Shown in pieces: positions 40,944 to 52,225 of a stretch of 64,000 bases of DNA (within the stretch, counting starts at the first letter, position 1; each line of letters starts with the position of its first letter). Below the pieces are notes generated by a model. It had not been told where the DNA came from and made no database searches. It worked only from the letters and a program-made list of their open reading frames with translations. Location of the stretch: contig NZ_ATUE01000006.1 in assembly GCF_000420045.1 (NCBI RefSeq), positions 496,001 to 560,000 on the forward strand, written 5' to 3'. The position numbers and the translations under genes are program-made. The DNA is from Perlucidibaca piscinae DSM 21586 (GTDB lineage: Bacteria > Pseudomonadota > Gammaproteobacteria > Pseudomonadales > Moraxellaceae).

Positions 40944-42344
40944 TCAGTCGGCCTTGCGCCAGCGCACGCCCTCGCGCGAGAACTCGACGATCACGCCCAT
41001 GGCCTTGAGCTGGTCACGGATCTCGTCAGAGCGCTGGAAGTTCTTGGCCTGGCGCACGGCCACGATCTCGGCCACCAGCGCCTCGACCTCGGCAATGAAG
41101 CCGGCATCACCGGCACCCGCCTGGCGGAAAGCCTCGGCATCATGCTGCAGCAGACCGATCAGGCCGGCCAGGCGCTTGAGCAGGTTGGCGTGCTGGCTGG
41201 CGCCGGCGGCATCACCGGCCTTGTCGCAGCGATTGGCCTCGCGCACCAGCTCGTGCAGCACGGCGATGGCTTCGGGGGTGTTGAAGTCGTCGTTCATGGC
41301 CGACGCGAAGCGTGCCTGGTATTCCCCGGCAGCGGCCGGCTCTCCGGCTGTCGCGTTCACGAAGGCGCCCAGCGTGGTGTAGAAGCGCTCCAGCACCTGC
41401 TTCGCCTGATCCAGCGCGGCATCGGAATAGTTCAGCGGGCTGCGGTAGTGGCTGCCGGCAATGAAATAGCGCAGCACTTCCGGGTGGTAGAGCTTGAGCA
41501 CTTCGCGGATGGTGAAGAAGTTGTTGAGCGACTTCGACATCTTCTCCGAGTTCACCTGCACGAAACCGACGTGCATCCAGGTGTTTACGTAGGTCTCGCC
41601 CGTGGCGGCCTCGCTTTGCGCGATCTCGTTCTCGTGGTGCGGGAACAGCAGGTCGCCACCGCCGCCGTGGATGTCAAAGCTGTTGCCGAGGCAACAGGTC
41701 GACATCGCCGAGCACTCGATGTGCCAGCCCGGACGCCCGCCACCCCAGGGCGAAGCCCAGGCCGGCTCGCCCGGCTTGGCCGCCTTCCAGAGCACGAAAT
41801 CCATGGGGTCGTTCTTGATCTCGTCGACCTCGACGCGGGCACCGGCCTGCAGGTCATCGAGCTTCTTGTTAGACAAACGGCCATAGCGCGGGAAGCTGGA
41901 CACGTCGAAATAGACGTCGCCGTTCTTCGCCGGATAGGCATGTCCCTTGTCCACCAGCGTGCCGACCATGGCCAGGATGTCGTCGACATGATCGGTGGCC
42001 TTGGGCTCGAGATCGGGCGCCAGCGCACCGAGGGCAGCGGCATCCTCGTTCATGGCGGCGATGAACCGGGCCGTCAGCGCCTCGATGGGCTCGCCGTTCT
42101 CGTTGGCGCGCTTGATGATCTTGTCGTCGATGTCGGTGATGTTGCGGACATAGGTGACCTTGAAACCGCTCTCGCGCAGCCAGCGCGTGATGATGTCGAA
42201 GGACACCATGACGCGGGCGTGACCGATGTGGCAGTAGTCATAGACGGTCATGCCGCAGACATACATGCTGACGGCGCCGGCCTGGCGCGGCACGAAGACG
42301 GCCTTGCGACGCGTCTCCGAGTTGTAGATGACCAGCTCGCTCAT
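40944..42344 (-). CDS. cysS: Cysteinyl-tRNA synthetase
   Basis: 466 aa. Charges tRNA-Cys. The zinc ligand C30 (YVCGMTVYD), the HIGH box H39-I-G-H42, WHIECSAMS and GGGGDLLFPHHENE for cysteine recognition, and the KMSKS loop are all intact. Its start overlaps the stop of glnS by ATGA, so the two synthetases are made from one message. Confidence 0.98.
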   Translation of the reverse strand: MSELVIYNSETRRKAVFVPRQAGAVSMYVCGMTVYDYCHIGHARVMVSFDIITRWLRESGFKVTYVRNITDIDDKIIKRANENGEPIEALTARFIAAMNEDAAALGALAPDLEPKATDHVDDILAMVGTLVDKGHAYPAKNGDVYFDVSSFPRYGRLSNKKLDDLQAGARVEVDEIKNDPMDFVLWKAAKPGEPAWASPWGGGRPGWHIECSAMSTCCLGNSFDIHGGGGDLLFPHHENEIAQSEAATGETYVNTWMHVGFVQVNSEKMSKSLNNFFTIREVLKLYHPEVLRYFIAGSHYRSPLNYSDAALDQAKQVLERFYTTLGAFVNATAGEPAAAGEYQARFASAMNDDFNTPEAIAVLHELVREANRCDKAGDAAGASQHANLLKRLAGLIGLLQHDAEAFRQAGAGDAGFIAEVEALVAEIVAVRQAKNFQRSDEIRDQLKAMGVIVEFSREGVRWRKAD

Positions 42345-44029
42345 GCCTGGCCACCGTGCTTGGCCGCGGCTGCACCGCCCTGCTCGACCTTGCCCCAGGA
42401 GTCCTTGAGGCCGACGGTACGATTGAACACCAGGCGCTCAGGCGTGCTGTCGCTGTCGACGGCAAAGTAGCCTTCACGCTCGAACTGGAAGCGTTCGCCC
42501 TGCTGCGCGGCAGCCAGAGCCGGCTCCAGGCGCGCCTCGCGGATCACGGTCAGCGACTCGGGATTGATGCAGGTCTTGAAGTCGGCATCGCCACGATCCG
42601 GTGCCGGGTCACGGAACAGGCGGTCGTAGAGACGCACCTCGGCCACCACGGAGTGCGCGGCCGACACCCAGTGGATCACGCCCTTGACCTTGCGATCCGG
42701 CGGATTCACGCCCAGGGTGTCGAGATCAACCGAGCACTCCAGCGCCACGACCTCGCCGTCGGCATTCTTGTGCACGACATCGCAGCGGATCACGTAGGCA
42801 TTGCGCAGTCGCACCTCGCCACCCGGCACCAGGCGCTTGAAGCCCTTGGGCGGCACTTCCTCGAAATCGGCACGATCAATGTAGATCTCGCGTGCCAGCG
42901 GCAGTTCGCGATCACCGAGATCGACGGTGGGATGGCGTGCGGCCGTGAGCACCTGCACCTGATCCTGCGGCCAGTTGCTCAGCGTGACCTTGAGCGGGCG
43001 CAGCACGGCCATGGCGCGGGGCGCCGAGTTCTCGAGCTGCTCGCGCACGCAGAACTCCAGTAGCGAGACGTCACTGATGCCTTCCGACTTGCTGATGCCG
43101 ACCTTGTCGCAGAACACGCGCAGCGCCTCCGGGCTGTAGCCGCGACGACGCATGCCGGCGATGGTGGGCATGCGCGGATCGTCCCAGCCGCTGACCAGCT
43201 GCTCGTCGACCAGCTGCTTGAGCTTGCGCTTGCTGGTCACCGTGTAGTTCAGGTTGAGACGCGAGAACTCGATCTGCTGCGGGTGCGGCAAGCTCGGCAG
43301 GTTGTCCAGCAGCCAGTCGTAGAACGGACGATGCGCCTCGAACTCCAGCGTGCACAGCGAATGCGTAATGCCTTCGAGGGCATCGGAAATCGGGTGCGTG
43401 TAGTCGTACATTGGGTAGATGCACCAGGCGTTGCCGGTCTGGTGATGCTCGACATGACGGATGCGATAGAGAATGGGGTCACGCAGGTTGATGTTGCCCG
43501 AGGCCATGTCGATCTTGGCGCGCAGCACATGCGCGCCATCACCGAATTCGCCGGCCTTCATGCGCGCGAACAGATCCAGGTTTTCGGCAATCGGACGCTC
43601 GCGGTACGGGGAGTTGCGTCCCGGCTCGGTGAGCGTGCCGCGACCTTCGCGGATCTGCTCCGGGGTCTGCGAGTCGACATAGGCCTTGCCAGCCGTGATC
43701 AGTTCGACGGCAAAGTCGTGCAGAGCCTGGAAATAGGCCGAGGCGTAACGCACCTCGCCGGCCCAGCTGAACCCCAGCCATTGCACGTCACGCTGGATGG
43801 CGTCGATGTACTCCTGCGACTCTTTTTCCGGGTTGGTGTCGTCAAAACGCAGATTGCACAGGCCATCCGCCTCCTGGGCAACGCCGAAATTCAGGCAGAT
43901 CGACTTGGCATGGCCGATGTGCAGATAGCCGTTGGGTTCCGGCGGAAAACGGCTGACAACCTGGCTGCACTTGCCGCTGTCGAGGTCAGCAACGATACGG
44001 GTACGGATAAAGTCTCTGGGTTCAATCAT
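42341..44029 (-). CDS. glnS: Glutaminyl-tRNA synthetase
   Basis: 562 aa from ATG 44029; ATG 44044 (five more residues) is equally possible, as neither has a good ribosome-binding site. The class I signature FPPEPNGYLHIGHAKS, the RFDDTNPEKE segment and the KMSKS-equivalent VTSKRKL (methionine replaced by threonine) are seen, followed by the two C-terminal beta-barrels that read the anticodon. Its presence means this organism charges tRNA-Gln directly. Confidence 0.97.
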   Translation of the reverse strand: MIEPRDFIRTRIVADLDSGKCSQVVSRFPPEPNGYLHIGHAKSICLNFGVAQEADGLCNLRFDDTNPEKESQEYIDAIQRDVQWLGFSWAGEVRYASAYFQALHDFAVELITAGKAYVDSQTPEQIREGRGTLTEPGRNSPYRERPIAENLDLFARMKAGEFGDGAHVLRAKIDMASGNINLRDPILYRIRHVEHHQTGNAWCIYPMYDYTHPISDALEGITHSLCTLEFEAHRPFYDWLLDNLPSLPHPQQIEFSRLNLNYTVTSKRKLKQLVDEQLVSGWDDPRMPTIAGMRRRGYSPEALRVFCDKVGISKSEGISDVSLLEFCVREQLENSAPRAMAVLRPLKVTLSNWPQDQVQVLTAARHPTVDLGDRELPLAREIYIDRADFEEVPPKGFKRLVPGGEVRLRNAYVIRCDVVHKNADGEVVALECSVDLDTLGVNPPDRKVKGVIHWVSAAHSVVAEVRLYDRLFRDPAPDRGDADFKTCINPESLTVIREARLEPALAAAQQGERFQFEREGYFAVDSDSTPERLVFNRTVGLKDSWGKVEQGGAAAAKHGGQA

Positions 44030-44223
44030 AGTCACGACGATCATCGGGCTGGCAGACGACGGGGTGGCATGACAAGGGCGAAACGGCCGCCTATCATGTC
44101 GCCACCCGGGAGCAGCACGACGGTACTGTCCTCGCTGTCTGTACGGCAGTAAATAATCGAACAGTGTACCGTGCGCCTGCTCGGCTGCTCAACCAATCAC
44201 CCTCGCCACACAGGAATGTCGCC

Positions 44224-44724
<501 letters not shown>

Positions 44725-44728
44725 GTCC

Positions 44729-45469
44729 GTGGCGCGCGCCCTGCTGCTCTCCGATGTCCATCTCGCGCCCGACCTGCCGCGGTGCAGCGAGGCCCTCAAG
44801 GCCCTGCTGCGCGATCTGCCGGCGGACTGCGAGGCCGTCTACGTGCTGGGCGACCTGTTCGAGGTCTGGGTCGGCGACGACCACCACACGCCGTATCTGG
44901 ACGACATCTGCGAGACCTTCCGCAGCGTGGGCGCGCGCGGCATCAGCCTGGCCTTCTGTCACGGCAACCGCGACTTTCTGCTCGGCGCCAGCTTTGCCGA
45001 GCGTGCCGGCGGTCGCCTGATGGCCGAGGCCGAAGTCGTCGAGCTCTGCGGCACCCCCACCCTGCTCATGCATGGCGACCAGCTCTGCACGCTGGATGCG
45101 GCCTACATGGCCTTCCGCGCGCAGTCGCGCAATCCGGCCTGGCAGCAGCAGATGCTGAGCCAGCCGCTGGAGCAGCGCCTGATGGTGGCGGAAATGATGC
45201 GCATGAAGAGCCAGATGGCGAACAGCAACAAGGCCGAGAACATCATGGACGTGACCCAGGACGAGGTCGTCCGCGTCATGGCCGAGGCTGGCGTCGAGCG
45301 TCTGATCCATGGCCACACGCACCGCCCGGGGCGTCACCAGGTCGAGCTGCCCGGTGACATGTCGGGCGAGCGTCTGGTGCTGGGCGACTGGCGCGAGCAC
45401 GAAGGCACTGCCGTCATCGCCTGGGCCACGGCCGAGGGCGTTGAACTGCGCGACTATTCGTTCAGGTAA
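44729..45469 (+). CDS. lpxH: UDP-2,3-diacylglucosamine pyrophosphohydrolase
   Basis: 246 aa with a GTG start at 44729 (GGAGTAAG upstream). It makes lipid X in lipid A synthesis on the inner membrane. Metallophosphoesterase blocks are complete: D9-V-H11, GDLFEVWVGDD, GNRDF, MHGDQLCT and HGHTHRP. ppiB-lpxH adjacency is conserved in Pseudomonas. It converges on rlmA with 1 nt between stops. Confidence 0.96.
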   Translation: MARALLLSDVHLAPDLPRCSEALKALLRDLPADCEAVYVLGDLFEVWVGDDHHTPYLDDICETFRSVGARGISLAFCHGNRDFLLGASFAERAGGRLMAEAEVVELCGTPTLLMHGDQLCTLDAAYMAFRAQSRNPAWQQQMLSQPLEQRLMVAEMMRMKSQMANSNKAENIMDVTQDEVVRVMAEAGVERLIHGHTHRPGRHQVELPGDMSGERLVLGDWREHEGTAVIAWATAEGVELRDYSFR

Positions 45470-45470
45470 C

Positions 45471-46274
45471 TCAGACGCGGCGAAACAGCATCAGGCTGAA
45501 CGCCGCTTCGGTGGCAACGTCGGGCAAGGCTTCCAGGGCGGCCCGGCGCTCCGCTTTCGCCTTCCAGGCATAGGGCGTCATCGCCAGCAGATCGACCAGC
45601 GCCTGCCGGGTCAGCTGCAACGGCACACGCAGCTCATGGCGCTGCTCCAGCTCGAAACTGTCGGCAAAATCGCGCAGGAACTTGTCCGGCTCATGTGCCC
45701 TGACTTCACCGAACAGCCCTTCCCGGACATGCCAGAGGTGATCCGGCGCCGGCGTCACCACCAGCACATGCCCGCCTTCGCGCAGCACACGGTGCATTTC
45801 CGCCACCGGCAACGGGCTGAACAGGCTGCACACTACATCCTGGGACGCGTCTGCCAGCGGTAGCGCCACCGCGCTGGCCACCAGCCAGGTCAGCGCCGGA
45901 ACACGTCGTGCCGCCAGCTGGATGGCCGGCTTGGCGATGTCAATGCCGGTCACCTCGCCGGCTACCGTCGCCATGGCCTGCGTGTAGTAGCCCTCGCCGC
46001 AGCCTATGTCGAGCAGGCTGCGTGGCTGCAGGGGCGCCAGCATGGCCTGCACGCGGTCACGCAGGGGCTGGTAATGCCCGGCATCCAGAAAGGACCGGCG
46101 CGCACGCACGCTGTCCGGCGTGTCGCCAGGATCCCGGCTTTTCTTGTGCTGCACCGGCAACAGGTTGACATAGCCTTCGCGGGCCACGTCAAAGCTGTGC
46201 CCGGTGGCGCAGAACCAGCGCCTGGGCTCCCGTGTCAGGGCTTCCCGGCAGAGCGGGCAACGCATCAGGGACAT
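45471..46274 (-). CDS. rlmA: 23S rRNA (guanine-N1) methyltransferase RlmA
   Basis: 267 aa. Methylates G745 of 23S rRNA. An N-terminal zinc finger (C6, C9, C22, H26 in RCPLCREAL and WFCATGH) leads into a Rossmann methyltransferase with motif I LLDIGCGEGYYT; NLLPVQHKKSRDPGD is a family segment. Start ATG 46274 overlaps miaE by 10 nt; ATG 46265 would give TGATG coupling and is possible. Confidence 0.93.
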   Translation of the reverse strand: MSLMRCPLCREALTREPRRWFCATGHSFDVAREGYVNLLPVQHKKSRDPGDTPDSVRARRSFLDAGHYQPLRDRVQAMLAPLQPRSLLDIGCGEGYYTQAMATVAGEVTGIDIAKPAIQLAARRVPALTWLVASAVALPLADASQDVVCSLFSPLPVAEMHRVLREGGHVLVVTPAPDHLWHVREGLFGEVRAHEPDKFLRDFADSFELEQRHELRVPLQLTRQALVDLLAMTPYAWKAKAERRAALEALPDVATEAAFSLMLFRRV

Positions 46275-46927
46275 GTCGCGCTCGCGAGTGCGCCGGCACG
46301 GACAGGAGTCAGGGTTGGCGGACCGCTGTGGAAGCGGATCTCGTCATCCGGCTGGCTGATCAGCGCCTGCTCAACCTCGCGGAAGAATGCGACGCGCTCA
46401 CGTATGGAGGTGCCGGCATAGGTCTCGGCGAGTCCGAGGTAATGCTGGAAATGCCGGGACTCCGAACGCAGCAGGAAAGTGTAGAAGCGCTTGAGCTCGT
46501 CATCCAGATGCGGCGCGATGGCGGCAAAGCGCTCGCAGGAGCGCGCCTCGACGAAGGCACCGATGATCATCAGGTCGACCAGACGCCCCGGCTCCGAGGT
46601 GCGCACATGCTGGCGCAGCCCCTCGGCATAGCGTGAGGCCGAGACCGGCCGGTAGCCCAGCCCGCGCTGCCGCATCAGGTCACGCACCTGTTCGTAGTGC
46701 AGCAGCTCCTCGCGCGCCAGCTGCGCCAGCTCGTCCTGCAGGCGGTCGCGATCGTTGTAGCGGAACATCATGTTCATGGCCGTGCTGGCCGCCTTCTTCT
46801 CGCAGTTGGCATGGTCCTGCAGCAAGGTCGGCAGATCGGTCAGGGCCGCCTGGATCCAGGATTCAGGCGTCGTGCAGCCGAGAAAGTCGAGAACCGGCTG
46901 CATGAAGTCGGGGGCTGTCGCGGGCAT
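46265..46927 (-). CDS. miaE: tRNA 2-methylthio-N6-isopentenyladenosine hydroxylase MiaE
   Basis: 220 aa from ATG 46927, with GGAG 7 nt upstream. A ferritin-like di-iron oxygenase that hydroxylates ms2i6A at tRNA position 37. Iron ligands fit E43 (NCEKKAAS), E74-x-x-H77 (REELLHYEQV) and a second pair in FVEARSCERF and ESRHFQHY. MiaE is found in a limited set of bacteria including pseudomonads. Cotranscribed with rlmA, another RNA-modifying enzyme. Confidence 0.93.
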   Translation of the reverse strand: MPATAPDFMQPVLDFLGCTTPESWIQAALTDLPTLLQDHANCEKKAASTAMNMMFRYNDRDRLQDELAQLAREELLHYEQVRDLMRQRGLGYRPVSASRYAEGLRQHVRTSEPGRLVDLMIIGAFVEARSCERFAAIAPHLDDELKRFYTFLLRSESRHFQHYLGLAETYAGTSIRERVAFFREVEQALISQPDDEIRFHSGPPTLTPVRAGALASATCP

Positions 46928-47060
46928 CGGCAGGCTCCAGTAAGCAAGCCGGTCATGATACCCGAAGCCGACCGGATGCCGTGCCGTTCGCCGCATAAAG
47001 CTTGGTCGTGTCCGGGGCTTGCACTATCCTTGTGCGCGGTTGTCACGAGTTCTCTGCCCT

Positions 47061-47972
47061 ATGTCCCAGCCCGCCCTGAGTTTCAAGGATCGCCTGTCGA
47101 TCGCCTTGCTGAGCTTCTTCGGTCGCCTGCCACTGCCCTTCCTGCAGCGCCTCGGGCGCTGGCTGGGCCAGCTCGCCAGTGCCCTGCCCGGGCTCGGCCC
47201 CTTCCCGGTGGTGCTGCGCAACCTGCAGCTGTGCTTTCCGGAAAAGACGGGGGCCTGGCACGAGGAAACCGCGCGCAAGAGCATGATCAGCACCGGCATG
47301 ACCGCGTTCGAGTTCGCCAGGACCTGGATCATGCCGCCGGACTACAGCGTCGCGCAGATCCGCGAGGTGCATGGCGGCGAGCTGTTTCATGATGCGCTGG
47401 CCAGCGGGCGCGGCGTCATCGGCATCGTGCCGCACTGGGGCACCTGGGAGTTCATGAATGCCTGGGTCAACCAGTACACCTCACCGGTGATCATGTACAA
47501 GCCCGGCAAGCAGCCCGGCGTTGACGCGCTGGTCGCCCTGGCCCGCAGCCGCCTCAAGGCCACCGTGGTGCCGGCCGATGAAACCGGCGTGCGCGCCACC
47601 TTCAAGGCGCTGCGTCAGGGCGGGTTTTCAGCCATTCTTCCGGATCACACCCCGACCGAAGCCGGCGGCGTGCAAGCGCCATTCTTCGGCATCATGACGC
47701 GCACCGCGGTGATCGTGCCCAAGCTGGCCGCCAAGACCGGCTGTGCCGTCATCATCATGGGCTGCGTCCGCCGCGCCGATGGCGACGGCTTTGACATGCA
47801 GTTCCTGCCGGCTGACCCCGATGTCAGCAATCCCGACGTGGCCGTGGCTGCCGCCGCCATGAACCGCTCCATGGAAGCACTGATCCGCATGGCCCCGGAG
47901 CAGTACCAATGGACCTACAAGCGCTTCAAGCACAACGCCACGCTGGCGAACCCCTACCGCTTTCCGGATTGA
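47061..47972 (+). CDS. Lipid A late acyltransferase (LpxL/HtrB family)
   Basis: 303 aa from ATG 47061; codons upstream are unsupported. The catalytic HX4E is H125-W-G-T-W-E130, and the N-terminus has a hydrophobic helix (about 12-25). Members add the secondary lauroyl, myristoyl or palmitoleoyl chain to lipid A at the inner membrane. ILPDHTPTEAGGV and PFFG match the family. Whether it is LpxL or LpxM cannot be told by eye. Confidence 0.9.
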   Translation: MSQPALSFKDRLSIALLSFFGRLPLPFLQRLGRWLGQLASALPGLGPFPVVLRNLQLCFPEKTGAWHEETARKSMISTGMTAFEFARTWIMPPDYSVAQIREVHGGELFHDALASGRGVIGIVPHWGTWEFMNAWVNQYTSPVIMYKPGKQPGVDALVALARSRLKATVVPADETGVRATFKALRQGGFSAILPDHTPTEAGGVQAPFFGIMTRTAVIVPKLAAKTGCAVIIMGCVRRADGDGFDMQFLPADPDVSNPDVAVAAAAMNRSMEALIRMAPEQYQWTYKRFKHNATLANPYRFPD

Positions 47973-48011
47973 TCGAGCCAGCCACGGCCTGTCGCGCAGA
48001 ACGCGGGACGG

Positions 48012-48653
48012 TCACCCGTCCAGATTGGTGTCGGAGCTCGGATCGGGCCTGAAGTCGGCACTGCCGTGACGCGCCAGCGGTGCGTCCTCGACACCCGGCT
48101 TGAGCTGGTTCACCAGGCTGAGCACGTCGATGGTGGAGATCTCCTGGATGGCCGGATCCTCGATGCGCGCATTGACCTCCTTGACGATCTGGTCACGCAC
48201 GATGGGCTCGACCAGCATCAAGGTGTCGAGCACGTTGCTGGGCAGGTTCTCGCTGTTGATGTCGATGCGGATGTCACGGCCGCGCACGCGGTGCGGCACC
48301 AGCTTGAGCACCACGGGGGCGTAGGTTTCCACGTCGATGCGCACGCTGATGGTGACATCCATGGTGAACTTGAGATGCAGGTTGAGGATGGTGACATCCA
48401 GCTTGACGTCGCCCAGCACCTTGAGCACGAAGCTGATGTTGGGCAGCAGATCCAGCAAGGGATCGACCGTGATATCGTCAAGCTGGAACAGGTAGTCCAC
48501 CACCATCAGGTCGGCTGGCAACTTGCGCATGGTGCCGGCAATCGTCGAGTCCAGGGCGGACTGGATCTCGTGTCCGATGCGGCGCGCCGTGACCACGTGA
48601 TGGATGAATTGATGGCCGAATTCGGCGTAGCTGATCTTCTGCATGCGGCTCAT
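48012..48653 (-). CDS. Unknown 213-aa protein with beta-rich amphipathic core
   Basis: Starts at ATG 48653 (ATG 48644 is an alternative). No signal peptide or membrane helix. Residues about 55-130 alternate hydrophobic and polar residues (VKLDVTILNLHLKFTMDVTISV, seen here in part), suggesting long strands, with a helical stretch after LPSNVLDTLMLVEP. The pattern hints at a lipid-binding tubular fold, but that is only inference. The C-terminal 30 residues look disordered (ADFRPDPSSDTNLDG). Divergent from the Hpt gene. I recognise no family. Confidence 0.75.
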   Translation of the reverse strand: MSRMQKISYAEFGHQFIHHVVTARRIGHEIQSALDSTIAGTMRKLPADLMVVDYLFQLDDITVDPLLDLLPNISFVLKVLGDVKLDVTILNLHLKFTMDVTISVRIDVETYAPVVLKLVPHRVRGRDIRIDINSENLPSNVLDTLMLVEPIVRDQIVKEVNARIEDPAIQEISTIDVLSLVNQLKPGVEDAPLARHGSADFRPDPSSDTNLDG

Positions 48654-48770
48654 GCCGTTGGCTCTCTCTGATGACGCCCAATGCAGGGATAGTAGGTGGC
48701 CTGAGGGCCGGAATGCAAAACCTCATGTGCTGTCAAAGACAGCCTTCCATCCATTGATCGGACAAACACC

Positions 48771-49106
48771 ATGGCAACACCGGATGACGAATTGCAGGCC
48801 ATGCTGGCGGAGCTGAAGCAGCAGTTTCTGCAGCGCGCAGGCGAACAGGCCGCGAGCATCGTTGCCGCCTGCGCCAGCCTGGACCCAGCCCTGCCCTGCG
48901 GCGATCAACCTGCAGCCACCGAGCTGATCCGCTTCTGGCACCGGATTGCCGGCAGTGCCGGCAGCTTCGGGCTGGACGATTTGTCCGTGTCGGCACGCGC
49001 GCATGAACGCTGGCTGGAGGCTGACGTGACGGATGCTGGCATCCTGCCGGCTGAGCGCGCCGACCGGATCAGCGCCATGTCGGCGCTCGCCGCCCGCCTG
49101 GGCTGA
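48771..49106 (+). CDS. Stand-alone histidine phosphotransfer (Hpt) protein
   Basis: 111 aa. The Hpt signature is FWHRIAGSAGSFGLDDLS with phospho-acceptor H57; lengths and helices fit a single Hpt four-helix domain. Such proteins relay phosphate between a hybrid sensor kinase and a response regulator. No kinase or regulator is in the window. A small hairpin (GCTGTC AAA GACAGC, 48729-48743) lies in its leader. Confidence 0.8.
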   Translation: MATPDDELQAMLAELKQQFLQRAGEQAASIVAACASLDPALPCGDQPAATELIRFWHRIAGSAGSFGLDDLSVSARAHERWLEADVTDAGILPAERADRISAMSALAARLG

Positions 49107-49143
49107 TGCCACCGAGGCGGCAGGCCCGCTTCCGGCGAGCATG

Positions 49144-49172
49144 AAAAAGGCGGCAACCGGAGTTGCCGCCTT
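49144..49172 (-). terminator. katG terminator
   Basis: Perfect 11-bp stem AAGGCGGCAAC with a 4-nt loop; T5 follows on the minus strand. It sits 45 nt beyond the katG stop, between the convergent Hpt and katG genes. Confidence 0.88.
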
Positions 49173-49216
49173 GTGCAGGGGCATGACCCGGCATCGCGAA
49201 GGATGCCGGGCACGGC

Positions 49217-51457
<2,241 letters not shown>

Positions 51458-51823
51458 GACATGTACCTCGCTGAGTTGTGCTTGTTCTGTGTGTGCTGCA
51501 ATCCGTGGTCACTGTCGGCGACAGCCCTCGATGACCAATCCTACATCGGTTTGTTATGGCGCCTGCAACGACTCCGACAACCGGATCAGGTGACCGAAGA
51601 ACGGCAATGCCATTCGTGCAACCGGGTTCGGCAAGAAATTGCCTTGTACCTGAAGCGCCCGTGCTCATTCATCCTACGGATTGCCGGAACAATGTGTAAT
51701 TGATTGTTTTTCTGTTGTTGATAGAGGATTTCTATTGCATGGACAGACGCAGGACATAATCAGGCCACTGGATCGTGGCGCAGATATCACTATAGTCGAG
51801 ACATCCTTTTCCGGAGCCCCGTC
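51458..51823. promoter_or_regulatory. katG / MAPEG divergent intergenic region
   Basis: 366 nt without a supported gene. It must carry both promoters. For the MAPEG gene TATAGT lies at 51791-51796 with only a weak -35. Near the middle (51699-51757) are OxyR-like tetrads, listed separately. Base composition here is clearly more AT-rich around 51690-51735 than in the flanks. Short readings on either strand look like by-products. Confidence 0.6.
51699..51757. promoter_or_regulatory. OxyR-like binding site
   Basis: The core is ATAG, 7 nt, CTAT (51721-51735), an exact half of the OxyR consensus (ATAG-N7-CTAT-N7-ATAG-N7-CTAT). In the same 11-nt phase lie ATTG (51699) and TTCT (51710) on one side and ACAG (51743) and ACAT (51754) on the other, each with one or two mismatches. 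Its place upstream of a catalase gene fits, though the distance to the start codon (264 nt) implies a long leader. Confidence 0.5.
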
Positions 51824-52204
51824 ATGACTCTCGCCTACCTCTGTGTCGTCTTTGGCTTTTTCCTTCCCGTGCTGCTGGCCGGCTATGCCAAGCTCAGCTC
51901 GGGCTTCCGTCCGCGTGACAACCGCAACCCGCGCGAGTTTCTTGCCACGGTGCAAGGCAAGGCAATGCGCGCACGCTGGGCCGAGCAGAATACCTATGAA
52001 GCGCTGCCGGGCTTCTTTGCTGCCGTGGTGATTGCGCACCAGCTGCAGGCGCCGCAACACCAGGTTGACGCCCTGGCGCTGGGCTTCATCGCCCTGCGCC
52101 TGATCTATGCCTGGTGCTATGTCAGCGACCGTGCCAGCCTGCGTTCGCTGGTGTGGACAGGGGCCCTGGCCTGCACGGTCGCGTTGGTGCTGATCGGCTT
52201 CTGA
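51824..52204 (+). CDS. MAPEG-family membrane protein
   Basis: 126 aa with four hydrophobic helices, starting at about 3, 60, 82 and 106. The MAPEG pattern is visible in AEQNTYEALPGFFAAVVIAH and RLIYAWCYVSDRASLRSLVW. Bacterial members are small integral membrane proteins related to microsomal glutathione transferases; most have no proven substrate. GGAG precedes ATG 51824. Divergent from katG, so a role in peroxide or lipid-peroxide handling is possible but unproven. Confidence 0.85.
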   Translation: MTLAYLCVVFGFFLPVLLAGYAKLSSGFRPRDNRNPREFLATVQGKAMRARWAEQNTYEALPGFFAAVVIAHQLQAPQHQVDALALGFIALRLIYAWCYVSDRASLRSLVWTGALACTVALVLIGF

Positions 52205-52225
52205 CGCTGGTCGCGCCAGCCGGCC

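Noticed and set aside
51458..51668. Possible gene upstream of katG on the minus strand (frame open 51165-51668).
   Set aside because: It runs into katG in another frame, has no ribosome-binding site and no recognisable sequence.
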